The notes: generated by a model not told the origin, from the letters alone. 64,000 nucleotides of DNA from Gemmataceae bacterium (GCA_022842245.1 JALHPZ010000029.1:1-64000); one strand, 5' to 3'; shown: positions 16,778 to 26,076, counted from the first letter of the stretch. Translations and numbers: made by a program.

Positions 16778-19700
16778 TTACGCCAAACGCACAAGCTTCC
16801 GGACGGCCCATTCGATCGCGAGCAATCCGATCGCGGCCATCAGCAGGTAACTGATCGTCACGGGTTGCGACGAGAACCGGTCGGAGATCGCCGACGGCAG
16901 CGTCGCCCCCTGATCCCAGAGGTCCTCGACCGCACCGCGGTTGCGGAATTCCTTGCGGTCCGACTTCAGGCACGCCGGGATCGCCGCGAGCTTCTCCGTC
17001 TCGCTCAGCTTGAAGGCGAGCTTCACCTTCGTCGTGTCGGTCGCGCTTCCTTTGAGTTTCTCTAGCGCGCCGGGTTCGGTGATCTTCGGTTCCACGTCGG
17101 CGAGCGCGCTGGCGGCGTTCTGGAGCGCGGCGAAGTCCGGCCGGGCGTTGTCCAGTTCCGGGTCGGACCGGCGGACCATGAACTCGCCGCTGATCGTGTC
17201 GCCGGGGCTGTCCGGCACGTCGACGACGACCTTGTAGCGGAACTCGCCGGGCGGGAACTGCTTCGGGTCGGCGAGGACCTGCGCGGTGTAATAGCCGTCG
17301 AACCCGCTCGCGCCCTTCTTCGCCGCCATCGGGATCGGGCCGATCGGCTTGGGCTTCTTCGAGCCGTCCGGCTCGAACTGCTCGATGATGAACTTCGGCG
17401 TGATGGCGTCGGGCGGGTACGGCTTGCCGTTCGGTGCCAGCAGGCGCGTCTGCACGCGCACCAGCGAGCCGGACGAATACTCCTTGTTCACGAGCACCTG
17501 GCCGCGGAACGACTGCACGTTCCGCCGAGCCGCGGAGATGTTCCGGCCGAAGCGGATCCAGAACCGCTCGAAATACGACGGGTCGACGGTGCGCAACCGC
17601 CACGTCTCGCCGGAGCCGAGGAACGCCGTGCGCCCGCGGCCGGGCTGATTGATCACGAAGTACGGCTTCGGTTCCGCTTCGCCGCGTTCGTTCACATCCA
17701 GGAACTCCAGCAGCACGGCGGCACCGGGCTTCGTCATCTTGATCGGGTAGTACGAGTAAAAGCCGTTCTTCGGGTTCAGTTGCTGGTTCGGGTTGCCGGG
17801 CTGGATTGCACCGCCGTTGGCGAAGAACCGGCCCCAACCCGCGACGGGATCTTCGCCCGCGTCTTCCAGTTTCAGGACATCGAATTCGGCGTTCGGGTTC
17901 AGCTTGAGCCGTCGTGGCGTGCGCGGGATCGGACGGGTCTTCAACAGGATGCTGTCGTCGGGCAGGGCGCTGAGCATTTCAAGCAGCGGCTTCAACCGGC
18001 CCGTTTCGTCGGCGCGGGCCAGTTGGAACGTGTGGATCGGACCGGCGACATAGACGAAGCCGCCGCCGCCTTCCACCACCCATGTCTTCAGGTTCTCGAT
18101 CTGCTCCGTCGAAAGTTCCGTCCAATCCGGGTCGAACGCCAGGATCAGATCGTACTCGTGCAGGTTCAGGTACTTGTCCTCGGGCTTGTCGCCGGGTTTC
18201 GGCGTCGTTTCGTAGCGCGTCGGGAACTTGATGAGCAGCCGGTCCGGCGTCACGTCCTGGGTGATGTTCCCGTCGCGTCCACCCTCGTTCTGCAGGAAGA
18301 TGCTCATCTCGGCGCGTTTCTCGTTCACTTCGCGCATGAGTAGGGTCCGCAGCGTTTGGTAGTCGCGCGTCGGCCCGCTCGCCCACAGCAGGATGCGTAG
18401 CGGCGAATCCATCACCTGCACGACGCGGGGCGACGAGACGTGTTCGGGCTTGTCGTAGATCTCGCGCTTGTCAGCCGCGACGCGTGCGACCATCGACCAC
18501 GCGCCTTGCTTGAGCTGCTTCCGTTTGCCGGCGCCGGTCTCCTTCTTGGAATCCTCGGTCATGGATTCGGGCAGTTTGTCGGCGTCGATGACGAACTCGG
18601 CCGCGCCGTGCGGCGGGTCGCCGGGCTGGAACTGGAGTTTGGCGACGAGTTCGTGGTCGGGCTGGTCGGTCTTGGGGTCGCGGGTGGGCAGGTAGAGGCC
18701 GAGCTTGACTTCGACTTCCTGCCGTTCGAGGCCGACGCCGTCGACTTCCACCGCGATCTTGACCGGTTCGTCCGGCGGGATGCGGTCGGGGGCGGTGAGG
18801 TCGGTGATGGTAATGGCGACGTTCTCGCGCGGCTCGCCGACGGCGATGGTGAAGATCGGAATCTTCTCGCGAGTCGCGCGTTCCTTCAGCTCGTTGTAGG
18901 CCGCCTCGCTGCCGAGGTTGCTGCGGCCGTCCGTGAAGACGATGAGGCCCTGCACCATGTTGGACGATTCGCGGTTGATGGCGGTCGTGAGCGAGTCGGG
19001 CACGTTCGTGCCCAACACGATCGCGCGGGCGACGTCGACGCGCTTCTCCAGCTTCGCGCGGTTGTCGAGCAGCGTCTTCTTCTCCTCGTCGGAGAGGGAG
19101 CCGGGCACGACATCGGCTTCGGGCAGCTTCGCCCAGTCGATGGCCCACTCGGCCGTGCCGGGGGCGTCGCCCTTCCACGATGGCAGCTTGGCGACGGCGT
19201 CGCGGGAATCCTTCGAGAGGCCGCGCAGCACCCACGGCTTGAAGTCGTATTTCGTCCAGGCGTCCCAGTCGGCTTTGGACCACGCCGGCGAATCGGCGGT
19301 CAGCGCCGTCGGTTCGTCGTCGAGGCGCGAACCGAAGCGGTAGAGGTACACCGGGTTCACGTCGATGATCTTCTTCAGGAAGCCGACCTTGTCGTCGGTG
19401 AGGAAGTCGAGCACCTTCTGGAGCCGCGTGGCGGGCTTGGCGCCGGCGGAGGCGCGCTCGTCCGAAATCTGCGTGATGCTGGGAGACACATCCAGCAGGA
19501 TGAGCACGCGCGAGGTCTTCTCGGACGTTTCCCAGGTCTGGCGCGCGGGCAGGAGGAACGCAAGGGCGAGCAGGGCGTAGACGAGGATGCGCAGCACCGC
19601 CAGCGGTACGGCGACGTACCAGCGGCAGGTGCGGGCGTCCTTCGTGTACATCCAGATGACGAAGAGCGCGCCGATCGCGAAGACGCCGACGACGAGCGCC

Positions 19701-19801
19701 CACCACGCCGTGGCGCTCATCTCCGGGCTGACGCCGGGAAACGAGTCGGCCAGGCGTCGAAAGACGATCTCGGTCTCGCGGGTGATGCCTTGGTCATTCA
19801 T
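16778..19801 (-). CDS. Von Willebrand factor A domain membrane protein
   Basis: A 1007-residue protein with two N-terminal transmembrane helices (about 33-51 and 64-84), a VWA domain (about 97-330) and a single C-terminal helix (about 985-1002). The metal-ion-dependent adhesion site begins DVSPS (Asp104, Ser106, Ser108), matching the DxSxS rule. A later strand reads QGLIVFTDGRSNLGS, as in the VWA fold. The domain is interrupted by a long insert (about 125-255). Residues 480-760 look like a glutamine-amidotransferase-like or FixG-like beta/alpha domain without a catalytic triad that I can identify (ILLWASGPTRDYQTLRTLL, LILAFDPDW, GGGFVYVAGP). It lies 21 bp after the BatA-like gene and 77 bp before the DUF4175-like one, so co-transcription is very likely. 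Confidence 0.88.
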   Translation of the reverse strand: MNDQGITRETEIVFRRLADSFPGVSPEMSATAWWALVVGVFAIGALFVIWMYTKDARTCRWYVAVPLAVLRILVYALLALAFLLPARQTWETSEKTSRVLILLDVSPSITQISDERASAGAKPATRLQKVLDFLTDDKVGFLKKIIDVNPVYLYRFGSRLDDEPTALTADSPAWSKADWDAWTKYDFKPWVLRGLSKDSRDAVAKLPSWKGDAPGTAEWAIDWAKLPEADVVPGSLSDEEKKTLLDNRAKLEKRVDVARAIVLGTNVPDSLTTAINRESSNMVQGLIVFTDGRSNLGSEAAYNELKERATREKIPIFTIAVGEPRENVAITITDLTAPDRIPPDEPVKIAVEVDGVGLERQEVEVKLGLYLPTRDPKTDQPDHELVAKLQFQPGDPPHGAAEFVIDADKLPESMTEDSKKETGAGKRKQLKQGAWSMVARVAADKREIYDKPEHVSSPRVVQVMDSPLRILLWASGPTRDYQTLRTLLMREVNEKRAEMSIFLQNEGGRDGNITQDVTPDRLLIKFPTRYETTPKPGDKPEDKYLNLHEYDLILAFDPDWTELSTEQIENLKTWVVEGGGGFVYVAGPIHTFQLARADETGRLKPLLEMLSALPDDSILLKTRPIPRTPRRLKLNPNAEFDVLKLEDAGEDPVAGWGRFFANGGAIQPGNPNQQLNPKNGFYSYYPIKMTKPGAAVLLEFLDVNERGEAEPKPYFVINQPGRGRTAFLGSGETWRLRTVDPSYFERFWIRFGRNISAARRNVQSFRGQVLVNKEYSSGSLVRVQTRLLAPNGKPYPPDAITPKFIIEQFEPDGSKKPKPIGPIPMAAKKGASGFDGYYTAQVLADPKQFPPGEFRYKVVVDVPDSPGDTISGEFMVRRSDPELDNARPDFAALQNAASALADVEPKITEPGALEKLKGSATDTTKVKLAFKLSETEKLAAIPACLKSDRKEFRNRGAVEDLWDQGATLPSAISDRFSSQPVTISYLLMAAIGLLAIEWAVRKLVRLA

Positions 19802-19822
19802 TGCGATTCGGTATCCGATTCG

Positions 19823-22630
19823 TTAGGTTGAGTTCGCGGGTGTCGTCGCACCGGGGTTGGCCGTTCGGTTCATCAGCGCCGCCACGGTCGGGGCGGCGTG
19901 CTCCACCGTGCCGGGCGCGGTATGGTGGCTGAGCTTCACCGCCAATGCGCCCTCCACAATCAGCACGAGCAGCAGCACGAGGAAGATCCAGCCCGCTTCC
20001 GTCCAGTCGCTCTTCTTGTTCTTGAGGGCGTCCACCCAGCCGGCATCGCCGGCGGAGTGCAACTCCGCGCCCGGCGAGTTGGTCAGGATGTCGTCGCGGG
20101 ACCAGCGGCGCAGGTCGCCTTCGACCTTCGAGTCGACGTTGAAGGCGGCGGCGTGGTATTCCGGCACTTCGGGCGCCTCGCCGCCGGTCGCCTGCGGTTT
20201 CACCTGCGTGAACGTGAAGAGGTAGCCGCCGGGCTTGGTGGAATCGGCGAAGCGGAATTCGTGCTGGCCGGCGTTCGTCGTCATCACCTGTTCCTTCAGG
20301 TCGACCGGCTTGAGTTCGGTTGCCGCGCCGCCCGCCCCGGGCTTGAGCGGGTCGTACGACAGGAACGCCCGCGCCACGCCCGCGCGGTACCGCGCCGCGT
20401 CGAAGTCCATCGCCAGCTTCTCGCCGACCGAGCGGTTCGCCTCGGCCGTGCCGCCCGACAGGTAGCGCTCGAGCACGACCATGACCGGCTGGAAGCAGGC
20501 GTTGCCCGGCGGGAGCGAGGCCCAGTCGTTCCAGGTCTCGCCGGCCGTCGTCGTGATGACCGTGATGCGGCCCTTGCCGAACTGCTTGACGAAGTAGAAC
20601 GGGTCGCCGAACTTCACGAGGTCCCGCAGGCGCTGCGCCTCGGTGCGCAGGTCGCCGAGTTCCGGCAGGCCCCAGAACTCGCGGAGCAGCGCATCCTCCG
20701 GCCGGCCGTCGGAACGCTGGTCGGCGAGCAACTGGTCGAAGAGCGCCGCCAATTCGTAGAGCGGTTCGGTCGAGAGCGCCTTCGTGCGCAGCTTTGTCTT
20801 CAGGTCGTCGAGCAGCGGTTTGTACTTCGCGTACTTCGGCTCGTCCACCGGCAGCTTCGCCAGGAAGTCCACCGTCGGCTTGTCGTAATCGCCCATCGGC
20901 GATTCGTTCGGCATGCAGAACAGTTCCGTGACGGTGCGGTCGTCCCGCCATTTGCCGAGGCGCTTCACGGGCCAATAGCGGTTGATGGTGATGAACGGGA
21001 AGAACTTTTCGAGTTCGTCGCTGGACTTCACGCGCAGGCCGCGCTCGTCGGTGTAGAGCGGGGCGACGGCGGGGTGCTGCTTGAGCGCCGGCTCGCGCAG
21101 GAGGATCTTCTTGGTGGGCGAGAAGCGGCGGACGATCATGACTTCGTCCGGCACCGGGGCGCTGGGGTTCTCGGGCAGCGGGACCGGGAAGATGCCCGCG
21201 CCGTCGGCGTAGAGGAACTTGTTGTAGTCGGCGGGCTTCACGTCCGGCCCGAGGAAGAAGCCGATACCGCCGCCGTCGCGGGCATAGGCTTCGAGGTTCT
21301 TCGCCGCGGCTTCTGGCACCGTCGGCACGTTCAGGAGCAGCACGCAGGTGTACTGCCGCAAGTCGCCCTCCAGATCCTTCACGGTGCCGGGCACCCAGCG
21401 GAAGCCGCCGATGGTGTCGGTGAAGACGCGCTGGAGGTAGAAGCTGTCGCTTTCCTTCTTGTCCCGGTTGGCGGGTTTGCCGTCGACGACGAGCATCGGC
21501 AGGCGGTCGCGGACCTCGACCAGGGCGTGCCGGGCGTTGTCGATGGCGATGCCGCCGGCCTCCTGACCCTCCATCCGCGCCGTCACGAGGCTGTAGCGGT
21601 CCAGCGGGCGCTCCGGCGTGCCGATCTGGTCGAACGTCAGCGAGAAGTTCAACGACTTCTCCGCGTTGCCCGGCAGCGAGGGAAACTGCACGGAAAGGCC
21701 CTTCGCGTCGTCGCCGTTCACCGCGACGGGAAAGCGGATGTCCTTGAGTTCGGCCGCCCCGAAGTTCTTCACGGTGAGAGTGAATTCGAGCGGCTCGTAG
21801 CGCGCGGCCACGAGCTTCGATGGTTTGAGTTCCACGATGCCGACGTTGTCGTGGTGCAGGGGCGCCTGCTTCTCGTCCTTGCGGAAGGGGTGCGCGACGT
21901 CCACGAAGTGGACCTTCACGCGCGCCGTCGCCAGTTCGGCGACGACGGTCTTGATCGCATCGGCGTCCCGCTCCCAGTCCGCGGCGCGGAAGTCGGAGAG
22001 GACGTGGATCACCTGCGACGTCTCGACGCCGGGCTGGGCGTCCAGCGATTCCTTGGCCTTTTTCAGGGCGTCCACGAGTGAGCCGCGGACGGGCGACGGT
22101 TCCACGCCGTTGAGGAACGACTTGGCCTCGTCGATGGAGGTGTTGTTGATGCGGCCGAAGCTCCGCGGCTCGGCGGGCTTCGAGAGCGTCAGCAGGTCGA
22201 GCGTCTGCGCCGTCGACGCCTGCGCCGCGGCCGGCGCGATTTGCTCGAGCAGTACCTTCTTGGCCATCGCGAGCGCGTCGGTGATCTGGCCGTCGTCCCC
22301 GCGGAAGAAGTCGCCCATGCTCGGCGAGTCGTCGAGGACGACGACGTGCGCGGTGGTGCGCGTCTCGCGGCCGTCGAGGGGGTTGAAGCCGAGAAAGCGC
22401 CCGACGAGCAGGCCGAACAGGAACACCATCAGGCAGCGCAGGAAGAGCAGGAGAAGCTGCTGGAAGATCAGCTTCCGCTTCATCCGCTTCTGGGCCTTGA
22501 TGACGAATTCCATCGCCGCCCAGCGGATGCGCTTGAAGCGCATCCGGTTGATGAGGTGGATGATGATCGGCACGCTGACGAGCGCCGCGCCGGCCGCCAT
22601 CGACCACGGATTCAGGAACATGTCGAGCAT
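19823..22630 (-). CDS. BatA-like N-terminal membrane domain plus VWA domain protein
   Basis: A 935-residue protein that opens with the classic BatA N-terminal domain: FLNPWSM, a helix at about 10-27, then INRMRFKRIRWAAMEF and a second helix (about 55-78). The VWA domain follows (about 92-240) with the adhesion site LDDSPSMG (Asp100, Ser102, Ser104). The middle (about 250-360) resembles a CARDB-like or beta-sandwich segment. Residues 370-500 and 680-760 form an amidotransferase-like fold (MLVVDGKPAN, VLLLNVPTV, GGGIGFFLGP, RITVITTTAGE). A final helix lies at about 885-905. In other bacteria such proteins work with MoxR and DUF58 partners in metal insertion or envelope stress. It starts 37 bp after the DUF58 gene. 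Confidence 0.9.
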   Translation of the reverse strand: MLDMFLNPWSMAAGAALVSVPIIIHLINRMRFKRIRWAAMEFVIKAQKRMKRKLIFQQLLLLFLRCLMVFLFGLLVGRFLGFNPLDGRETRTTAHVVVLDDSPSMGDFFRGDDGQITDALAMAKKVLLEQIAPAAAQASTAQTLDLLTLSKPAEPRSFGRINNTSIDEAKSFLNGVEPSPVRGSLVDALKKAKESLDAQPGVETSQVIHVLSDFRAADWERDADAIKTVVAELATARVKVHFVDVAHPFRKDEKQAPLHHDNVGIVELKPSKLVAARYEPLEFTLTVKNFGAAELKDIRFPVAVNGDDAKGLSVQFPSLPGNAEKSLNFSLTFDQIGTPERPLDRYSLVTARMEGQEAGGIAIDNARHALVEVRDRLPMLVVDGKPANRDKKESDSFYLQRVFTDTIGGFRWVPGTVKDLEGDLRQYTCVLLLNVPTVPEAAAKNLEAYARDGGGIGFFLGPDVKPADYNKFLYADGAGIFPVPLPENPSAPVPDEVMIVRRFSPTKKILLREPALKQHPAVAPLYTDERGLRVKSSDELEKFFPFITINRYWPVKRLGKWRDDRTVTELFCMPNESPMGDYDKPTVDFLAKLPVDEPKYAKYKPLLDDLKTKLRTKALSTEPLYELAALFDQLLADQRSDGRPEDALLREFWGLPELGDLRTEAQRLRDLVKFGDPFYFVKQFGKGRITVITTTAGETWNDWASLPPGNACFQPVMVVLERYLSGGTAEANRSVGEKLAMDFDAARYRAGVARAFLSYDPLKPGAGGAATELKPVDLKEQVMTTNAGQHEFRFADSTKPGGYLFTFTQVKPQATGGEAPEVPEYHAAAFNVDSKVEGDLRRWSRDDILTNSPGAELHSAGDAGWVDALKNKKSDWTEAGWIFLVLLLVLIVEGALAVKLSHHTAPGTVEHAAPTVAALMNRTANPGATTPANST

Positions 22631-22667
22631 TGCGGGATTCGTCCGGTTGTTCGTGTTCGAATGTCGT

Positions 22668-23591
22668 TTACCGCCGCGCGGGGCTGCCCTTGTTCGCCAT
22701 GCGGGCGTGCAGGAACCGCGACAGCACCGCGTCCAGGTAGTCGCTCGTGCGCACCAGCGAGTAGTCCACGCCCATCTTCGTGCAGCCGCGGCGCACTTCC
22801 GTGAGGTACTCCTCGAGCACCTCCAGGTAGCCCTCGCGCAGCGCCTTCGGGTCGCACAGCAGGTTCGGCAGTTCCTCCATCCCTTCGAAGCGCGTCATGC
22901 CGCCGAAGGGGAAGGTCAGTTCGTCGTCGTCCATCACGTGGAAGACCATCACGTCGTGCCGGCGGTGCCGGAGCATCTCGAGGCCCTTGAAGAGCGGCTC
23001 GCGATCGGTCAGCAGGTCGGAGAAGAGGACGACGAGGCCGCGCGACGGCGTGTTCTCCGCCACGCGGCGGATCACCTTCAAAATGTCCGTCTTCTCCCGA
23101 GGCCGGCTCAGATCCAGCGAATGCGCGATGGCGTCGACGTGGTGCATCGCGCTGCGCGTCGGCAGGATCTGGTTCACGTCCACGCCGTAGGTCACGAGGC
23201 CGACCGAATCCTGCTGCTTCGCCGTCAGGTAGCCGAGGCACGCCGCCGCCGTGCAGGCGTACTCGTACTTGTTCATCGCGCCGCGGCCGTAGACCATCGA
23301 TTCGCTCGTGTCGACCACCAGCGTGAGCCGCAGGTTGGTCTCGGCCTCGAACTGCTTCAGGTAGAAGCGGTCCGACCGGGACCAGACCTTCCAGTCGATG
23401 TGGCGGATGTCGTCGCCGGGGACGTACTCGCGGTGCTGCACGAAGGCGACCGACTGCCCGAAGAACGGGCTTTTGTGCATGCCGGAGATGAACCCGGCGA
23501 CGGCCTGCTTGGCGCGCAGGTCGAGCTGCGAGATCCTGGCGATCACGCGCGGGTCGAGAAACCGCCGGGGGTCGTCGTCTTTGGAAGCCAT
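22668..23591 (-). CDS. DUF58 protein (MoxR partner)
   Basis: A 307-residue DUF58 protein. The ATG at 23591 (MASKDDDPRR) is chosen because upstream in-frame sequence lies in an intergenic inverted repeat. The diagnostic signature is PGDDIRHIDWKVWSR (about 65-79). It is followed by the VWA-like strand LVVDTSESM, with the DxSxS adhesion-site pattern, and a later LVVLFSDLL. DUF58 proteins are soluble partners of MoxR AAA+ ATPases and VWA membrane proteins. The gene sits between MoxR (106 bp upstream) and the BatA-like gene (37 bp downstream), the canonical order. Confidence 0.93.
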   Translation of the reverse strand: MASKDDDPRRFLDPRVIARISQLDLRAKQAVAGFISGMHKSPFFGQSVAFVQHREYVPGDDIRHIDWKVWSRSDRFYLKQFEAETNLRLTLVVDTSESMVYGRGAMNKYEYACTAAACLGYLTAKQQDSVGLVTYGVDVNQILPTRSAMHHVDAIAHSLDLSRPREKTDILKVIRRVAENTPSRGLVVLFSDLLTDREPLFKGLEMLRHRRHDVMVFHVMDDDELTFPFGGMTRFEGMEELPNLLCDPKALREGYLEVLEEYLTEVRRGCTKMGVDYSLVRTSDYLDAVLSRFLHARMANKGSPARR

Positions 23592-23610
23592 GATGTTCGT
23601 CGGGGGGGTG

Positions 23611-23682
23611 GGTGGGCCTTGTATTCGAGGCCCACCGGTTCGTGCAGCCGCATACCGGTGGGCCTCGAAGACACGGCCCACC
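23611..23682. repeat. Nested inverted repeat between MoxR and DUF58 genes
   Basis: The 29-bp arm at 23611-23639 pairs with 23654-23682 (27 of 29 positions) around a 14-nt loop. Each arm is itself palindromic, beginning GGTGGGCC and containing GGCCCACC, so the element can fold as one long hairpin or as two small ones. It occupies most of the 106-bp gap inside an otherwise tight operon. Confidence 0.85.
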
Positions 23683-23697
23683 CGACGGGGATGCGGA

Positions 23698-24768
23698 TCA
23701 CACCGTCGTGAACATCTTCTTGAAGCGTTCGTCGCGCTCGAGTTCGCCTTCCTTGCTCGGCGTCTCTTCGAGGATCTTCTTCACCACCACGTCGGTCGTC
23801 ACGCCTTCGGATGCGGCGGTGAAGTTCGTCAGGATGCGGTGCCGCATGACGGGCGCCGCGAGCTTCTGGATGTCTTCGGTGGTGACGTGCGGCCGGCCGT
23901 ACAGCAGCGCCCGCGCCTTGGCGCCCAGGATGAGATTCTGCACGGCGCGGGGGCCGGCGCCCCACGAGAGCCATTCCTTGATGAACTTCGGCGACGACGG
24001 CTCGCCCATCCGCGTCTGCCGCACGATCGCGAGGCAATAGCGGATGATATGGTCGGACACCGGCACCTTGCGCACGAGTTGCTGCAGGTCCAGGATCTGC
24101 TCGCCGGTGAGGACCGGAGCGATCTCGTCCACCTGCGTCGAGGTGGTGCGCTTGGCGATCTCGAACTCCTCCGACGCCGTCGGATAGCCGACGAACACCT
24201 TGAACATGAAGCGGTCCAACTGCGCCTCAGGGAGCGGGTAGGTCCCTTCCTGCTCGATCGGGTTCTGCGTGGCGAGGACGAAGAACGGGTTGCCGAGCTT
24301 GTGACGCACGCGGCCGACCGACACCTGCCGCTCCTGCATCGCCTCGAGGAGTGCCGCCTGGGTCCGCGGCGGCGTCCGGTTGATTTCGTCCGCCAGCACC
24401 ATGTTCGCGAACAGCGGCCCGGCGCGGAACTTCAGGTCCACGCCGCCGGTCATCGGGTTCTTCTCGATGAAGTCCGTGCCGGTGATGTCCGCGGGCATCA
24501 GGTCCGGCGTGAACTGGATCCGGCTGAAGTCCAGCGACAGGCACTTCGCCAGCGACGAGATCATGAGCGTCTTCGCGAGGCCCGGCACGCCTTCCAGCAT
24601 GCAGTGGCCCCGGCTGAACAGCACGATCAGCAGTTGTTCGATCACCTCGTCCTGCCCCACGATCACGCGGGACAACTGGCTCTTGAGATCCTGATACGCG
24701 GTTTGCAGCTTCTTGATGGCCGCGAGGTCCGCGGAGTCCATTTTCGTTTCGACGGTTTCGACGCTCAT
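23698..24768 (-). CDS. MoxR-family AAA+ ATPase
   Basis: A 356-residue MoxR ATPase, a cytoplasmic chaperone-like AAA+ protein that works with VWA partners to assemble or activate other proteins. Walker A is GVPGLAKT (60-67) and Walker B is VLADEINR (124-131). Downstream, ATQNPIEQEGTYPLPEAQLDRF carries sensor 1 and the arginine-finger region; I split that motif here only to name it (ATQNP at about 168, then EAQLDRF at about 183). The C-terminal lid domain (about 230-340) is intact. It is followed by DUF58, BatA-like and VWA genes. Upstream is a 180-bp repeat-filled gap, so a promoter for the MoxR module may lie there. Confidence 0.96.
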   Translation of the reverse strand: MSVETVETKMDSADLAAIKKLQTAYQDLKSQLSRVIVGQDEVIEQLLIVLFSRGHCMLEGVPGLAKTLMISSLAKCLSLDFSRIQFTPDLMPADITGTDFIEKNPMTGGVDLKFRAGPLFANMVLADEINRTPPRTQAALLEAMQERQVSVGRVRHKLGNPFFVLATQNPIEQEGTYPLPEAQLDRFMFKVFVGYPTASEEFEIAKRTTSTQVDEIAPVLTGEQILDLQQLVRKVPVSDHIIRYCLAIVRQTRMGEPSSPKFIKEWLSWGAGPRAVQNLILGAKARALLYGRPHVTTEDIQKLAAPVMRHRILTNFTAASEGVTTDVVVKKILEETPSKEGELERDERFKKMFTTV

Positions 24769-24783
24769 GATGAGGGGGTTCCG

Positions 24784-24942
24784 GGTTCAGAGGTCAGGGT
24801 GCAGATGTCAGAGTTCAGAGGTCAGGGTTCAGAAGTCAGAGGTCAGGTGTCAGGTGTCAGGTGTCAGGTGTCATGGGGCCGATCAATTGCGGATAATTGT
24901 TTCCTGCCTTCTGGCCTCTGACTTCTGTTCTCTGTCCTCTGA
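24784..24942. repeat. TCAGAGGTCAGG-type simple repeat block
   Basis: Degenerate direct repeats of GTTCAGAGGTCAGG and variants run from 24784 to 24872, ending in four perfect GGTGTCA heptamers (24846-24873). The complementary-type block at 24903-24942 (CTGGCCTCTGACTTCTGTTC and onward) could pair with it. The block separates the cyclase-fold gene from the MoxR gene. Confidence 0.8.
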
Positions 24943-24948
24943 CCGCCG

Positions 24949-26076
24949 CTATCGGTGGTAGATCGGGACGACGCCCTTCTCCAGCTGGAGGATGCAGAGG
25001 TTGACGGAGGTCGAGAACATCTGGCCGGCGCCCCAGCCGCCGCCGTGCCACGAACCGTCCGCGGCCTGCGCGTTCTTGATGTACTCGTACATCGTGTCGC
25101 GGTAGCTGCTCCAGCGCCAGCGGTCCTTGGGGTCGGAGTTCGGGAACATTTCCCCGTAGCGGTCTTCGCCGAGGACGTAGATCGCTTGAGCGAGGTAGTA
25201 GCTCTGGTATTCGTCGTGGGAGAGGCGGCCGGAGGCGATCGGAATGTTTTCCTTGCAGTACTGAATCCAGCGCTTGGCGTATTCGTCGTTGTACTGTCCG
25301 GCGCTGAAGGCGCAGGCGACGGCGGCGGCGGTGATCGGCCCGCGTTCCTGGCCGGCGGCGGCGATGCCGCTCGACGACAGGTTGTAGATGAGGCCGCCGC
25401 GGGGCGTCGTGCACTTGCGCAGGTAGTCGACGGCGTTGTCGATGGTCTTCTTCGGGACGGCGATGCCGGCATTCCGCGCCGCCCGCAGCGCCTGGAGCTG
25501 CGTGATGGTGGTCGAGCCTTCGTCGAAGTTTCCGCCTTCGAGCGCGCTGACGTAGCCCCAGCCGCCCTTGTCGGTCTGCGCCTTGCAGGAGAAGTCGACG
25601 GCGCGCTTGAGGATCTGTTCGAGCTTCTTGCGGCGGTCGTCGTCGTCTTCTTCCCCGTAGACACTGGCGAGGAAGAGCAGCCCGAAGCCGTGGCCGTAGA
25701 TGTAATGGGAGCGCTCGGCGACGTTGTTGGGCGTGCCGAGCAGGCCGTTGGGCGCGGCGCGGTCGGTGAACCACTTTACCGCCTTGACGAGCTGGTCGCT
25801 GTATTTCCCTTCCCGGAGGGTGCTGCCTTCCATGAGCAGCGCCATGCCGGCGACGCCGGTCATCGCGCCGGGGTACGCGCCGCCCTGAGCCTCCCAGTGT
25901 CCGTCGGACTGCTGGTTGCGTTTGATCCACTCGAGACCCTTTTCGATCGTCGGCTCGATGTCGATCTTCTTCTTGGGCGCGTCCTGGGCCGCCAGCGTGC
26001 CGCCGAGCGGCAGCGCGGCGAGCGCGCCGGCCAGCGGGATCGCGGCGAACGCGGCCAGCAGGTATCGGCGGATCAT
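24949..26076 (-). CDS. Exported prenyltransferase/squalene-cyclase-fold repeat protein
   Basis: A 375-residue exported protein. The ATG at 26076 (MIRRYLLAAF) starts a signal peptide (to about residue 30, TLAAQ); the frame is open upstream, but only as out-of-frame overlap with the previous gene. The mature part is an alpha/alpha toroid of the squalene-hopene cyclase/prenyltransferase superfamily. It shows repeated QW-like motifs: QQSDGHWEAQGG (about 55), AQTDKGGWGYVSA (about 170), TPRGGLIYNLSS (about 225) and AADGSWHGGGWGAG (about 335). I see no DxDD cyclase motif, so terpene cyclisation is not supported. Relatives in Planctomycetota accompany VWA/MoxR genes and probably bind proteins or glycans. 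It lies 20 bp after the PQQ-propeller gene. Confidence 0.88.
   Translation of the reverse strand: MIRRYLLAAFAAIPLAGALAALPLGGTLAAQDAPKKKIDIEPTIEKGLEWIKRNQQSDGHWEAQGGAYPGAMTGVAGMALLMEGSTLREGKYSDQLVKAVKWFTDRAAPNGLLGTPNNVAERSHYIYGHGFGLLFLASVYGEEDDDDRRKKLEQILKRAVDFSCKAQTDKGGWGYVSALEGGNFDEGSTTITQLQALRAARNAGIAVPKKTIDNAVDYLRKCTTPRGGLIYNLSSSGIAAAGQERGPITAAAVACAFSAGQYNDEYAKRWIQYCKENIPIASGRLSHDEYQSYYLAQAIYVLGEDRYGEMFPNSDPKDRWRWSSYRDTMYEYIKNAQAADGSWHGGGWGAGQMFSTSVNLCILQLEKGVVPIYHR

Noticed and set aside
13920..16850. Plus-strand 976-residue frame
   Set aside because: Antisense to the DUF4175-like gene; its acidic, Glu/Val/Arg-rich translation has no domain and follows the third-position bias of the opposite strand.
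19794..22607. Minus-strand 937-residue frame alongside the BatA-like gene
   Set aside because: It is a +1-frame shadow with Arg/Pro-rich translation; the BatA-like reading frame has a full VWA motif and membrane helices.
24949..26076. Calling the cyclase-fold protein a squalene-hopene cyclase
   Set aside because: It lacks the DxDD acid motif, is half the usual length, and has a signal peptide.
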